From Chloroflexota bacterium (GTDB taxonomy: Bacteria; Chloroflexota; Anaerolineae; DTPP01): DNA of 9,741 bases. Position numbers and translations under genes: made by a program. The notes beneath the pieces were generated by a model. That model was given only the letters and a program-made list of their open reading frames with translations, was not told the origin of the DNA and made no database searches. Below are positions 1-6,494 of the stretch, in pieces; within the stretch, counting starts at the first letter, position 1, and each line of letters starts with the position of its first letter. The stretch covers positions 1 to 9,741 of the forward strand of contig JAAYZY010000134.1 in assembly GCA_012514615.1 (NCBI GenBank). Direction: 5' to 3'.

Positions 1-326
1 CCCAAGCCCCGACCGCGCCACCCTTGCCGCACGGCGATGGTGCTGATGTGCCCTTCATCCACCAGCAGCCAGAGCCCGCCGTAGCCCACCAGCAGCGGCG
101 GCTCGTGAGCCGTCACCGGGTCTCGCCACTCCACGTCGGCCCGCGTCTCCAGCACAGAGAGCGCGGCGTCGGGGTTGCGGGTCAGGTCGTAGTGGAACGC
201 CCGCGCCGACCAGGGCATGGAGAAGGTGGCCCGTTCCAAGGCCTCCACTGCCGGCACATCGTCCGTTGTCATGGGCCGCAGGCGCACCGGCCACGCCAGG
301 CGCAGGGCGGCGGTCTCTGGGTACAT
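1..326 (-). CDS. rimI: Ribosomal protein S18-alanine N-acetyltransferase (RimI), partial, C-terminus beyond left edge
   Basis: GNAT-family acetyltransferase that moves an acetyl group from acetyl-CoA to the N-terminal alanine of ribosomal protein S18. I read 108 codons from the ATG at 326 to the window edge. Visible RimI-type signs are a PWS motif at residues 39-41 followed by F44, a strand reading VGYGGLWLLVDEGHISTIAV (80-99), and the start of the acetyl-CoA pyrophosphate loop, R-G-R-G-L-G from residue 104, whose last codon is cut by the edge. About 40-50 residues of the usual C-terminal part are missing because the window ends, not because the gene is broken. A 20-residue stretch (about 57-77) looks longer than in E. 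coli RimI. The ATG lies 11 nt after the tsaB stop, with AGAGG upstream as ribosome binding site. The tsaB-rimI order is common in bacteria and supports the call over a generic GNAT. Confidence 0.9.
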   Translation of the reverse strand, partial: MYPETAALRLAWPVRLRPMTTDDVPAVEALERATFSMPWSARAFHYDLTRNPDAALSVLETRADVEWRDPVTAHEPPLLVGYGGLWLLVDEGHISTIAVRQGWRGRGL

Positions 327-337
327 GGGCAAACCTC

Positions 338-1009
338 TCAGGTTGGGTGCTGCAGGTAGAGGGGCGCTAGCGTCTCGACGTCGTCGGCCTCGCCGTTGGC
401 CAGGCGACGGCGAGCTAGCTCCACCAAGAAGCCCGCCCGGCGCAGGTTCTCGGCCGGCCTCGGCAGGCGCAGCCCGCTGCCCAGCCGCGCCCGCAAGGCG
501 GCGGTCTCTTCGGCCTCCAGCTCGCCGCAGACAAAGGCCCCCTCCCCCAAGCGGCCGGCCAGCTCGTCCAGCGTCACCAACAGCGGCCCTTCCACCAGCG
601 CCAGGCCGTCGGCGGCGCGGCCGTAGCAGGCGGCGCACAGCCGGCCCCGCCCCGCCTGGATCACCGCCCAGAGGGGACCGCGCTGGCCGGCGTGGGGCCA
701 GGCCAGCGTGTCCAGCGTGGGGATGCCCACCAGCGGCAGGCCGTGGCTCAGGGCCAGCCCCTTGGCCACGCTGAGGCCGATGCGCAGCCCGGTGAAGGAA
801 CCCGGACCCAGCGTCACGCCCACGCCAGAGAGGTCGTCGGCGGTGCGGCCCAGGGCGCGCATCATGCGGTCCAAGCGCGGCGCCAGCTCCACCGTGTGGG
901 TGTCCACCGAGTACCAGGTCTCTTCGGCCCACAGGCGGTGCGCATCGCCCACGGCCAGGCCGGCCACGCGGGTGGCCGTATCGATGCCCAAGATCAGGGT
1001 GCCAGCCAT
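338..1009 (-). CDS. tsaB: tRNA threonylcarbamoyladenosine biosynthesis protein TsaB
   Basis: Non-catalytic ASKHA-fold partner of TsaD in the complex that makes t6A at position 37 of ANN-decoding tRNAs in the cytoplasm. The 223-residue protein has the usual TsaB length. It begins with the ASKHA beta-strand LILGIDTAT (5-13), carries H38-T39 where TsaB has its conserved HT, and has the hallmark GPGSFTGLRIG at 68-78. The larger metal-binding set of TsaD is not apparent, so this is TsaB and not its paralogue. The ATG at 1009 follows GGGGAGG, which sits in the 16-nt gap after the epimerase stop; rimI follows after 11 nt. The genes for TsaD, TsaE and TsaC are not in the window. The last residues (LYLQHPT) match the short P-x-YL-type tail common in the family. 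Confidence 0.94.
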   Translation of the reverse strand: MAGTLILGIDTATRVAGLAVGDAHRLWAEETWYSVDTHTVELAPRLDRMMRALGRTADDLSGVGVTLGPGSFTGLRIGLSVAKGLALSHGLPLVGIPTLDTLAWPHAGQRGPLWAVIQAGRGRLCAACYGRAADGLALVEGPLLVTLDELAGRLGEGAFVCGELEAEETAALRARLGSGLRLPRPAENLRRAGFLVELARRRLANGEADDVETLAPLYLQHPT

Positions 1010-1025
1010 CGCTTACGCCTCCCCT

Positions 1026-1964
1026 TCATCCGTCTGCGGCCGCGCCGCGCAGCCAAGCCACCGTGCGCCGCAGGCCCTCTTCCAGCGGTGTATCCAGGCG
1101 CAGCCCCAAGGTCTGGGCCAACCGCTCCACCGCCGCTTGGGAATGGCGGATGTCGCCGGGGCGCGGCGGGTCGAAGCGAGGCTCGATCTGGGTGCCCAGG
1201 ATGCCGTTGAGGTAGGCCACCAGCTCCAGCAGGCTGTAGCGCCGACCGCACGCAGCGTTGAGCACTAGGGCGCCGGTGGTGGGCTGCCGAGCCGCGGCCA
1301 GATTGGCCCGCACCACATCGCCCACGTAGGTGAAATCGCGAGACTGCCCCCCGTCGCCGTAGATGGTGGGGCGCTGCCCAGCCAGCATGGCCTGAATGAA
1401 GCGCGGAATCACCGCCGCGTACTGCGAGGCCGGGTCCTGCCGGGGGCCGAAGACGTTGAAGTAGCGCAGAGACACCGTGGGCAGGCCATGCAGTTGGCTG
1501 AAGACGGCGCAGTAGTGCTCGCCCATGAGCTTGGTCACGCCGTAGGGCGAGAGCGGCCGCGTGGGCATCTCTTCATCCTTGGGCAAGCCGGGCAGGTCGC
1601 CGTAGACCGACGAGCTGGACGCGTAGACCACTTTGCGCACGCCAGCCTCCAGCGCTGCCACCAAGACGTTGAGGGTGCCGGTGGCGTTGCTGGCATGGGA
1701 GACGAGCGGCTCGGCCACGGAGCGCGGGACCGAGGGCAGCGCGCCCTGGTGCAGCACGTAGGCCACCCCACGCATGGCTCGGCGCACCGTGCCGGGGTCG
1801 GCCAGGTCGCCTTCCACCAGCTCGATGCGCGGGAGCAGGCCCGCCAGGTTGCCTCGGCGGCCGGTGCAGAAGTTGTCTAGCACCCGCACTGCTTCCCCCT
1901 GGGCCACCAACGTCTCCACGATATGGGAGCCGATGAAGCCGGCCCCTCCGGTCACCAGATACAC
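1026..1964 (-). CDS. NAD-dependent sugar-nucleotide epimerase/dehydratase (UDP-glucose or UDP-GlcNAc 4-epimerase type)
   Basis: Extended short-chain dehydrogenase of 312 residues, probably interconverting C4 epimers of a UDP-sugar for surface glycan synthesis. The Rossmann motif G6-G7-A8-G9-F-I-G12 and the acidic NAD-selecting D30-N31 are at the N-terminus. The catalytic set is clear: a serine in SSSSVYG (116-122) and Y141-GVT-K145. The stretch RYFNVFGPRQDP (167-178), then YAAVIPRF, resembles WbpP/TviC-like UDP-GlcNAc epimerases, but I cannot fix the substrate from sequence. The start is GTG at 1964: GGAAGGGGAT precedes it, and an in-frame TAA 30 nt upstream, which is also the stop of the preceding gene, rules out a longer form. 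Downstream, tsaB begins after 16 nt. The nearby possible glycosyltransferase and membrane protein suggest a small glycan set, which is inference. A nucleoside-diphosphate-sugar dehydratase is the main alternative. Confidence 0.9.
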   Translation of the reverse strand: MYLVTGGAGFIGSHIVETLVAQGEAVRVLDNFCTGRRGNLAGLLPRIELVEGDLADPGTVRRAMRGVAYVLHQGALPSVPRSVAEPLVSHASNATGTLNVLVAALEAGVRKVVYASSSSVYGDLPGLPKDEEMPTRPLSPYGVTKLMGEHYCAVFSQLHGLPTVSLRYFNVFGPRQDPASQYAAVIPRFIQAMLAGQRPTIYGDGGQSRDFTYVGDVVRANLAAARQPTTGALVLNAACGRRYSLLELVAYLNGILGTQIEPRFDPPRPGDIRHSQAAVERLAQTLGLRLDTPLEEGLRRTVAWLRGAAADG

Positions 1965-1994
1965 GGCGCGATCCCCTTCCCGGCGCTGTCGGCC

Positions 1995-2684
1995 TTAGGT
2001 CGACGCGCCCGCGCCATCAGGCGCGTCGTAGAGCAGGTCCGCCAGCACCAGGGTGCGGTTCTCCTGCGTATCAAAGGAGAGCAGCACCTCCGACGGCTCC
2101 TTGCTGTCCTCTCCCTGGAAGGTCACCCGCAGGCCCGGGCGGCGGCTGTGGCCGAAGACCACGTGCCCCGCCTCCACCCGGCGGATCCATCCCGGCTGGA
2201 AGAAGAGGTACCACATGCCCACTTCGTCGGCCGGCCGTTCGCCGCCCCAGAAGCGCCCCGCCGAGCGATAGGCCATCACGGCGTGTTCCCTGGTCTCGAA
2301 CGAGCGGAACCAGGCTTCGATCTCCACCTGGCGGCGCTCCTTGCCCTCCACCGAGAGCGTGCCGCTGGCGCGGTGGGGGATCTTCTCCCGGGGTGGCAGC
2401 GGCGTCGGCGTCACGGCCGAGAGCGGCGCACCCTCTGGGCGGAACTGCACGTAGCCAGCCAGCCTCCCAGCCAAGGCCACGCCGGCCAGCGCCAGCGTCA
2501 AGGCCGCCAAGGCCACCGTGAGCCAGGGGCGCCCAGGCGCGCAGGGCAACAGCGAAGCCAGGGCAGCGCCGCCCAACACCAGCACGCCGGCCAGGCTCAG
2601 GGGCATGTCGCTCCAGTAGTGGTGGTTGAGCTGATAGGAAAGGTGCACCAGGCGCGGTCTCCAGGCCATCATCCCCTCTTGCAT
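1995..2684 (-). CDS. Conserved-looking membrane protein with two N-terminal helices, function unknown
   Basis: I do not recognise this 229-residue protein. Two hydrophobic segments (about 27-47 and 53-77) come first. A short proline-rich linker with TPTPLPP (92-98) and a soluble C-terminal domain of about 125 residues follow; the domain contains EIEAWFRSFETREHA (121-135) and several aromatic strands (WYLFFQPGW at 158-166). The hairpin of two helices would leave both ends on the same side of the membrane. The ATG at 2684 shares its A with the TGA of the preceding gene (TGATG), so translation is probably coupled. A GAGGGG just before ATG codons at 2672 and 2669 makes those plausible alternative starts. 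An open frame extends about 126 nt further upstream but lies inside the preceding gene. The position between a possible glycosyltransferase and an epimerase hints at envelope work but does not prove it. Confidence 0.75.
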   Translation of the reverse strand: MQEGMMAWRPRLVHLSYQLNHHYWSDMPLSLAGVLVLGGAALASLLPCAPGRPWLTVALAALTLALAGVALAGRLAGYVQFRPEGAPLSAVTPTPLPPREKIPHRASGTLSVEGKERRQVEIEAWFRSFETREHAVMAYRSAGRFWGGERPADEVGMWYLFFQPGWIRRVEAGHVVFGHSRRPGLRVTFQGEDSKEPSEVLLSFDTQENRTLVLADLLYDAPDGAGAST

Positions 2685-3493
2685 CACTTGCCCGACGTCG
2701 AGCCCTCGGCCCAACGTCGCTGGGTCTCCACCACGGCCTGGGCCACCCAGGCGGCGTACTGCAGCCGCTGCGCCCAGACCTGCGGCGACTGGCTGCGCTG
2801 CAAACGCCAAGCGTCACGGCCGCCGGCCGCGGCCACCTCCTGGGGGTAGACGTCGGCCGTCTCGAACGATAGTCCGTCGCACTCCCGAGCGCCAACCCTG
2901 AAGCCGCCGGCCGCCCGCAAGAGCAGAGGCCACTCGGCGTCGGTGCCGAAGGTCGGCTCTTGGGAGTGCGCCAACAGCCAACGCGCCGCCGAGGCGGAGA
3001 TGCCGCGGGAGGCGGCCAGCAGGTCCCAGGTGAGCCCTGTGGCCATGCCAAAGACGGTGTTGGCCAGCGACTCGGTCAGGGTCTGGTCTGGCGGGTGGCT
3101 GGCGAAAGCCCGGGGCGTGCGGCCCAGCACCCAGAAATCCCAGGCTGGCATCTCCTCCACCACCTGGCGCAACTCCTCGGGGTGAAACGTCGCCCAGTGC
3201 AGGGCGCGGTCCAGGTCGCAGAAGTGGATGTGCGCGGCGCCGCTCTCCAGTGCCAAGCGCAGCACCCGCCGGCGCACCTCCCCCAAGCGGGCCGGCCCGC
3301 CTGGGTGGTTGTCGATCTGGGCCAGCACCCCCAGGCTGCGCAGTTGGCGCATGGCTTCTGGCGGGGTCTCGCGCGAGCAGACGGCCACTGCCCCGGCGTA
3401 GAGCGTCAGGGCAGCCGGCAGGTGTTCGGCCACTGGCGACATCCAGCGGCCGTCGGAGTCGTGGTGCGTCACCGCCAGCACCACATCAGCCAT
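2684..3493 (-). CDS. Hypothetical protein, possible GT-A-fold glycosyltransferase-like
   Basis: A 269-residue protein without a family I can name. It begins with a strand-like MADVVLAVTHHDSDGR. Then comes an alpha/beta pattern in which IHFCDLDRALHW (89-100) carries D93-x-D95, placed like the metal-binding DxD of GT-A glycosyltransferases. Further on, FGTDAEWPLLLRAAGGF (182-198) looks like the part of such enzymes that surveys the acceptor side. No membrane segment is seen, so it is probably cytoplasmic. I start it at the ATG at 3493, preceded by a G-rich GGGGGGAG; the frame is open for another 54 nt upstream, but that would overlap the preceding gene further. The chosen start overlaps the preceding MazG-like gene by 8 nt, and the stop shares one base with the next gene's ATG. 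The glycosyltransferase idea is inference from the DxD, the order of elements and the downstream epimerase. Confidence 0.72.
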   Translation of the reverse strand: MADVVLAVTHHDSDGRWMSPVAEHLPAALTLYAGAVAVCSRETPPEAMRQLRSLGVLAQIDNHPGGPARLGEVRRRVLRLALESGAAHIHFCDLDRALHWATFHPEELRQVVEEMPAWDFWVLGRTPRAFASHPPDQTLTESLANTVFGMATGLTWDLLAASRGISASAARWLLAHSQEPTFGTDAEWPLLLRAAGGFRVGARECDGLSFETADVYPQEVAAAGGRDAWRLQRSQSPQVWAQRLQYAAWVAQAVVETQRRWAEGSTSGK

Positions 3494-3878
3494 GGCGGCT
3501 CCCCCCCAAACCCTCCAAGCGCCGCAGGTTGGCCCGCTGCCCCTCAATGTAGCGGGCCATATCGGTCTGGCTGGCTTCCAGCGGAAAGCGGCGCTCGATC
3601 TGCTGCAGGTTGTCCAACAGCCCCTGTTCCATCTCCACGCCGTAGTGGCTGGCCAGCTTGAACAGGAAGTTGGCTGCGTCGGCCAGCTCTTCCCTCAGGC
3701 GGGTGCGCAGCGCTTCCGTGTCGTCGGCCTCGCGGTAGCCCTCCAGCTCCAGCACCACCCGGGCCACCTCCCCCACCTCCTCTACCAAGTGCACCATGGT
3801 CTGGCTGGCGAGGACGCGGTCCCAGCCTCGCGCACGGTCGAATGCGGTCAACCGTTCCTGGTAGTCCCGAATCTCCAT
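3486..3878 (-). CDS. MazG-like nucleotide pyrophosphohydrolase (second of two in the operon)
   Basis: All-alpha NTP pyrophosphohydrolase of the MazG/dUTPase-2 superfamily, expected to cleave a (d)NTP to (d)NMP and pyrophosphate and so clean the nucleotide pool. The 130-residue protein shows the family metal-binding pattern: LVEEVGEVA (31-39) with E33, E34 and E37, then LREELADAANFLFKLA (61-76) with E63, E64 and D67. A tail of about 30 residues follows the core. It is a single-domain form, about half the length of E. coli MazG, so (p)ppGpp-related roles should not be assumed. The ATG at 3878 lies 10 nt after the recO stop with GAGGA as ribosome binding site; the 3' end overlaps the next gene by 8 nt. 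The substrate cannot be told from sequence. Confidence 0.87.
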   Translation of the reverse strand: MEIRDYQERLTAFDRARGWDRVLASQTMVHLVEEVGEVARVVLELEGYREADDTEALRTRLREELADAANFLFKLASHYGVEMEQGLLDNLQQIERRFPLEASQTDMARYIEGQRANLRRLEGLGGSRHG

Positions 3879-3888
3879 GGCTGTCCTC

Positions 3889-4704
3889 TCAAGCCTCGGG
3901 GGCGAGGGTAGGGCCGCGCAGTTGGCGCAAGAGCGCCGCCGACTCCAGCCGCCGCTCCAAGTGGTACTCCAGGTGGCGCTGCAGCAGCTCCTCCACCTCC
4001 CGCATCACCGCCGGGCTCAAGCGCAGCTGCATGACCAGCCCGTAGGGGCGTGTCTGCAGGAAGCGCAGCACCTTCAGGGCGCCCAGGCTCAGGGGCGTCA
4101 GCCCCCGCTCGTCGGCGCCGCAGGCCTGGCAGCAGACGCCGCCCTCCTCCCACGAGAACCAGTGGTCCGCCGGCTCCAGCGGCTGCCCGCAGCGCACGCA
4201 GCAATGCAGCTGCGGCTGCACACCACCTGCTTGCAGCAGTTGGAGCTCCACGTAGCGGGTGGTGAGAGGCAGGTTGGCGCTCTCGGCCAGCCAGCCCAAG
4301 GCGTCTCGGAAAGCGGCGAAGAGCGCCGCGCTCTCCAGCTCCTCCTGAGCCAGGCGATCCACCAGCTCGGCCACGTAGTAGGCGTGGGCCGCCCGCAGCA
4401 GGTCTTCCCGCAGGGGGCGATACAGCTCCATCGCCTCGGCCTGGCTCACCAGATCCAGCGTGCGCCCGCGGGCCACCAGCAACTGGGCCAGGGTGAAGAG
4501 CTCCAGGTGGCCTGCCTTGTGGCTGGTGGGCCGCCGCACCCCCTTAGCCAGGAGCCGCAGCTTGCCCATGGCCGGCGTCAGGACGGTGACCAGGCGGTCA
4601 GCCTCACCGAAGTCGCTGCGCCGCAAGACGATGGCCGGCGTGCGGTAGAGACGGGCGCGGTCCTTGGCGCCCTGCTCCGAAGGGGTGACCGGCGCGTCGT
4701 CCAT
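3889..4704 (-). CDS. recO: DNA repair protein RecO
   Basis: Recombination mediator that works with RecR, and in many bacteria RecF, to load RecA onto SSB-coated single-stranded DNA at gaps. Numbering from the ATG at 4704, the 271-residue protein has the N-terminal OB fold with the typical opening TPAIVLRRSDFGEADRLVTV (22-41) and GKLRLLAKGVRRP (47-59). A helical middle follows, and then a zinc-finger-like pair, C169-x-x-C172 and C192-x-x-C195. Length and order agree with bacterial RecO. I prefer the ATG at 4704 over a TTG two codons upstream, because GGAGGG is 8 nt from the ATG but only 2 nt from the TTG. The gap to the upstream MazG-like gene is 24 nt and to the downstream one 10 nt, so recO is embedded between two pyrophosphohydrolase genes. 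No recR or recF is in the window. Confidence 0.95.
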   Translation of the reverse strand: MDDAPVTPSEQGAKDRARLYRTPAIVLRRSDFGEADRLVTVLTPAMGKLRLLAKGVRRPTSHKAGHLELFTLAQLLVARGRTLDLVSQAEAMELYRPLREDLLRAAHAYYVAELVDRLAQEELESAALFAAFRDALGWLAESANLPLTTRYVELQLLQAGGVQPQLHCCVRCGQPLEPADHWFSWEEGGVCCQACGADERGLTPLSLGALKVLRFLQTRPYGLVMQLRLSPAVMREVEELLQRHLEYHLERRLESAALLRQLRGPTLAPEA

Positions 4705-4728
4705 GGGCAAGACCCTCCCAACGCCGGC

Positions 4729-5046
4729 CTAACCGCCGCGCACGGTGTTGTAGCGGTAGGGCCGGCCCCAGTTCTTGGCCATCTTCTGCTGGTAGAGCGT
4801 CTGCAGATCCAGGCCCAACGCTGAGCAGAGGTGGAAGATGCGAATCAGGGCGTCAGCCAGCTCTTCGCCCAGCGCCTCCTGGGGTTCGCCTTTCTTGTAG
4901 CAGTCGGTGGCCTCAGCCACCTCGCTGTGGATGAGAGCCAACATCTCCCAAACCCGTTCCGGCGCCGACGAGAAGCCCTTGGCGTCGCACAGCGCCCGCA
5001 CCTCTTGCACGTAATCGTTCAAGTTGGCTGGCAATGGCTGCTCCAT
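4729..5046 (-). CDS. Small MazG-like nucleotide pyrophosphohydrolase (first gene of the leftward operon)
   Basis: A 105-residue all-alpha protein of the MazG-like superfamily, a likely NTP pyrophosphohydrolase. The first metal-site helix reads HSEVAEATDCYKKG (40-53) with E42 and E45; the second reads GEELADALIRIFHL (60-73) with E61, E62 and D65. The C-terminal KMAKNWGRPYRYNT-type end resembles the short MazG-like proteins of phages and bacteria that end soon after the core. It differs clearly from the other MazG-like protein at 3486-3878, so the pair is not a recent duplication. The start is the ATG at 5046, with GGGGGAG upstream. An open frame continues 180 nt further, but it runs through the promoter region and is not a likely N-terminus. 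It is followed 24 nt later by recO and should be the first gene after the leftward promoter. Confidence 0.88.
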   Translation of the reverse strand: MEQPLPANLNDYVQEVRALCDAKGFSSAPERVWEMLALIHSEVAEATDCYKKGEPQEALGEELADALIRIFHLCSALGLDLQTLYQQKMAKNWGRPYRYNTVRGG

Positions 5047-5064
5047 AGAGCGCTCCCCCTGCGT

Positions 5065-5076
5065 AATGGGCCCATT
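5065..5076. repeat. 12-bp perfect palindrome at the leftward transcription start
   Basis: AATGGGCCCATT reads the same on both strands and covers the last bases of the leftward -10 box and the predicted start point. In that place it could be an operator bound by a dimeric repressor. It could also be a chance palindrome in GC-rich DNA. Confidence 0.5.
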
Positions 5077-5102
5077 GTACCAGATGTCGGGCTCTTTGGG
5101 AA
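5074..5102 (-). promoter_or_regulatory. Candidate sigma-70-type promoter for the leftward operon
   Basis: On the minus strand the -10 box TACAAT (5079-5074) is preceded by TGG, giving an extended -10 (TGnTACAAT). Seventeen bases upstream lies TTCCCA (5102-5097), a weak match to TTGACA. The predicted start near 5067 would leave a leader of about 20 nt before the ATG at 5046. The good -10 and right distance support it; the -35 is poor, and no expression data are available. Confidence 0.6.
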
Positions 5103-5106
5103 AGAG
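5092..5106. repeat. Perfect inverted repeat (6-bp arms, 3-bp centre) over the leftward -35 box
   Basis: CTCTTT-GGG-AAAGAG is a perfect two-fold site whose right arm and centre overlap the leftward -35 region (5097-5102). It lies upstream of the predicted start, so it is more likely a protein-binding site than an RNA hairpin. It also sits about 70 bp upstream of the rightward start, so one regulator could act on both directions. Confidence 0.5.
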
Positions 5107-5136
5107 ACCAGGGCCGCCGTGCCGGTTGCGCTTTTC

Positions 5137-5166
5137 TTGCCAACGACGCGTCCGGCGTGATATAAT
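5137..5166 (+). promoter_or_regulatory. Strong candidate promoter for the rightward operon
   Basis: TTGCCA (5137-5142, five of six bases of the -35 consensus) and a perfect TATAAT (5161-5166) are 18 bp apart, with TG one base before the -10 (extended -10, TGaTATAAT). Transcription should start near 5173, leaving a leader of about 60 nt before the ATG at 5233. This A/T-rich stretch stands out in an otherwise very GC-rich window. No riboswitch or leader hairpin was recognised in the short leader. Confidence 0.82.
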
Positions 5167-5232
5167 CCACGTTATGTATGGCCTTGCCGCCAGGGTCGCG
5201 GCACACTCTGTCTCAGAAGGTGACAACCGTCC

Positions 5233-6462
5233 ATGGCACTGAACCGAGGACCCCTTAGAGCTGCTGCATTGGGGCTGAGCCTGGTGCTGCTGCTGGGCCT
5301 GTTGCTGGGCGCAGCAGGGTGCGGCTCGCCGGCGCCTACCCCCACACCGACCAAGACACCGCGCCCGCCCGATACGGCCACGCCCCTGCCCACCGCCACA
5401 CCGTTGCCCACGCCCACGGAAACGCCCACACCGCCGCCGCCCACGGCCACCCCGTTGGGGGCCAACTTGGGCACGCCCACCGGCGCGCCCACCGCCCGCC
5501 CAAACCCATCAGCCGAGCTGCCGGCGGACTTCTGCCCCCTGACCGGCCTCCAGGTGGACGACCCGGCCAAGCTGGAGCGCCCGCCGCTGGCCATCAAGGT
5601 TTCCAACGCGCCGGCGCTGGTGCGGCCGCAGTACGGGCTGAAGGAAGCCGACGTGGTGGTAGAGCACCTGGCCGAGGCCGGCCTCACCCGCCTCACAGCG
5701 ATCTTCCTCTCTACCGATGCCGAGCGCGTCGGTTCGGTGCGCAGCGGCCGGCAGATCGACCTGGAGATCCCGGCCATGTTCCAGGCGATCTTTGCCGCGT
5801 CAGGCTTCTCGCCAGGGAACATCCCGCTCTTCCAAGAATCGGACTTCGCCGATCGGCTCATCGTGCGCGACCCGCCCTGGGTGCACCAGTCGCCCTTCGA
5901 AGTGATCCCGGAAGAAGGCAAGCCCACCTGGCATTCGCTCTACACCAGCACCGCGGCGCTCTGGAAGCTGGCCGCCCAGCGGGGCGTGGAGGTGCGACGC
6001 TCGCTGCAAGGCTGGGCCTTCGCTTCCCCGCCGCCGGCCGGCGGCAGCCCCGCCAGCCAGGTGACCATTGTCTACAAGGCCCGAGAGGCCGGCGCAGAGT
6101 ATCAGTACGACGCCGCCAGCGGCCTGTACAAGCGCTCGGTGCTGGGGGTTGCCCACACCGACGCGGCCAGCGGCGTGCAGCTGACCACGGCCAACCTCAT
6201 CGTGCTGCAGGCCAACCATGCCGAGACCGACGTGCTGGAAGACCAGTACAACGGCGGCCACTACTCGATCCAGATCCAGATCTGGGGGCAGGGCCAGGGC
6301 GTCATCTTCCGCGATGGCCAGGCCTACCCCATCACCTGGAGCCGGCCCAACCGGGGGGACCTGGTGCGCTTCACCGGCCCCGATGGGCAGGTCTTCCCGC
6401 TGAAGCCGGGCAACAGCTGGGTTCAGCTGGTGCCCCTGGGCTACTCCCCGGAGGTACAGTAG
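5233..6462 (+). CDS. DUF3048-domain lipoprotein (YerB-like) with Thr/Pro-rich linker
   Basis: Secreted lipoprotein of 409 residues and unknown molecular function. A signal peptide with hydrophobic core (about 9-26) ends in A27-A28-G29-C30, a lipobox, so C30 should be lipidated and anchor the protein to the outer face of the membrane. Residues 33-92 are a low-complexity T/P linker that would hold the domain off the surface. The N-terminal DUF3048 part follows, with CPLTGLQVDDPAKLERPPLA (101-120), an SNAP(A) segment, RPQYGLKEADVVVEHLAEAG (131-150) and RVGSVRSGRQID (165-176). The C-terminal DUF3048 part holds NHAETDVLEDQYN near 328-340. The ATG at 5233 has AGAAGGTG ten bases upstream. It is the first gene after the strong promoter and is followed 32 nt later by a small membrane protein. 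The family is related to B. subtilis YerB; its role is not established to my knowledge. Confidence 0.9.
   Translation: MALNRGPLRAAALGLSLVLLLGLLLGAAGCGSPAPTPTPTKTPRPPDTATPLPTATPLPTPTETPTPPPPTATPLGANLGTPTGAPTARPNPSAELPADFCPLTGLQVDDPAKLERPPLAIKVSNAPALVRPQYGLKEADVVVEHLAEAGLTRLTAIFLSTDAERVGSVRSGRQIDLEIPAMFQAIFAASGFSPGNIPLFQESDFADRLIVRDPPWVHQSPFEVIPEEGKPTWHSLYTSTAALWKLAAQRGVEVRRSLQGWAFASPPPAGGSPASQVTIVYKAREAGAEYQYDAASGLYKRSVLGVAHTDAASGVQLTTANLIVLQANHAETDVLEDQYNGGHYSIQIQIWGQGQGVIFRDGQAYPITWSRPNRGDLVRFTGPDGQVFPLKPGNSWVQLVPLGYSPEVQ
5329..5508 (+). repeat. Low-complexity C-rich tract coding for the Thr/Pro lipoprotein linker
   Basis: This stretch inside the lipoprotein gene is made of irregular repeats of ACC/ACG/ACA (Thr) and CCC/CCG/CCA (Pro) codons. 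It is strongly C-rich on the plus strand and poor in G in its first half. Such tracts can change length by slippage. It also produces a spurious Gly/Val-rich open frame on the opposite strand. Confidence 0.7.
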
Positions 6463-6494
6463 ACAGCGAGAGACACAAGAGAGGAGGGCACAGG

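Noticed and set aside
1923..2849. Plus-strand frame of about 308 codons opposite the membrane protein gene.
   Set aside because: Rich in His, Gln, Arg and Pro, a usual antisense shadow; the minus strand has a consistent operon here.
2071..3051. Minus-strand frame of about 326 codons across the two unknown genes.
   Set aside because: Its composition is typical of a GC-rich shadow, it spans the junction of two well-spaced genes in another frame, and no domain is visible.
3877..4824. Plus-strand frame of about 315 codons opposite recO.
   Set aside because: The minus strand encodes an unmistakable RecO with two CxxC pairs; the plus-strand product is a Gln/Leu/His-rich mirror reading.
5047..5226. 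N-terminal extension of the first MazG-like protein by 60 codons.
   Set aside because: It would run through the leftward promoter and both palindromes, while the ATG at 5046 has a good ribosome binding site and gives the usual length for small MazG-like proteins.
5172..5927. Minus-strand open frame of about 250 codons with many Gly-Val repeats, opposite the lipoprotein gene.
   Set aside because: The repeats are the mirror of the Thr/Pro linker codons, the frame overlaps the strong rightward promoter region, and the plus strand carries a recognisable DUF3048 protein.
5319..6494. Long plus-strand open frame running through the lipoprotein gene into the small membrane protein.
   Set aside because: Its upstream part is an Arg/Pro/Gly/His-rich out-of-frame reading of the lipoprotein gene. 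Only the part from the ATG at 6495, which has its own ribosome binding site, looks like a real protein.
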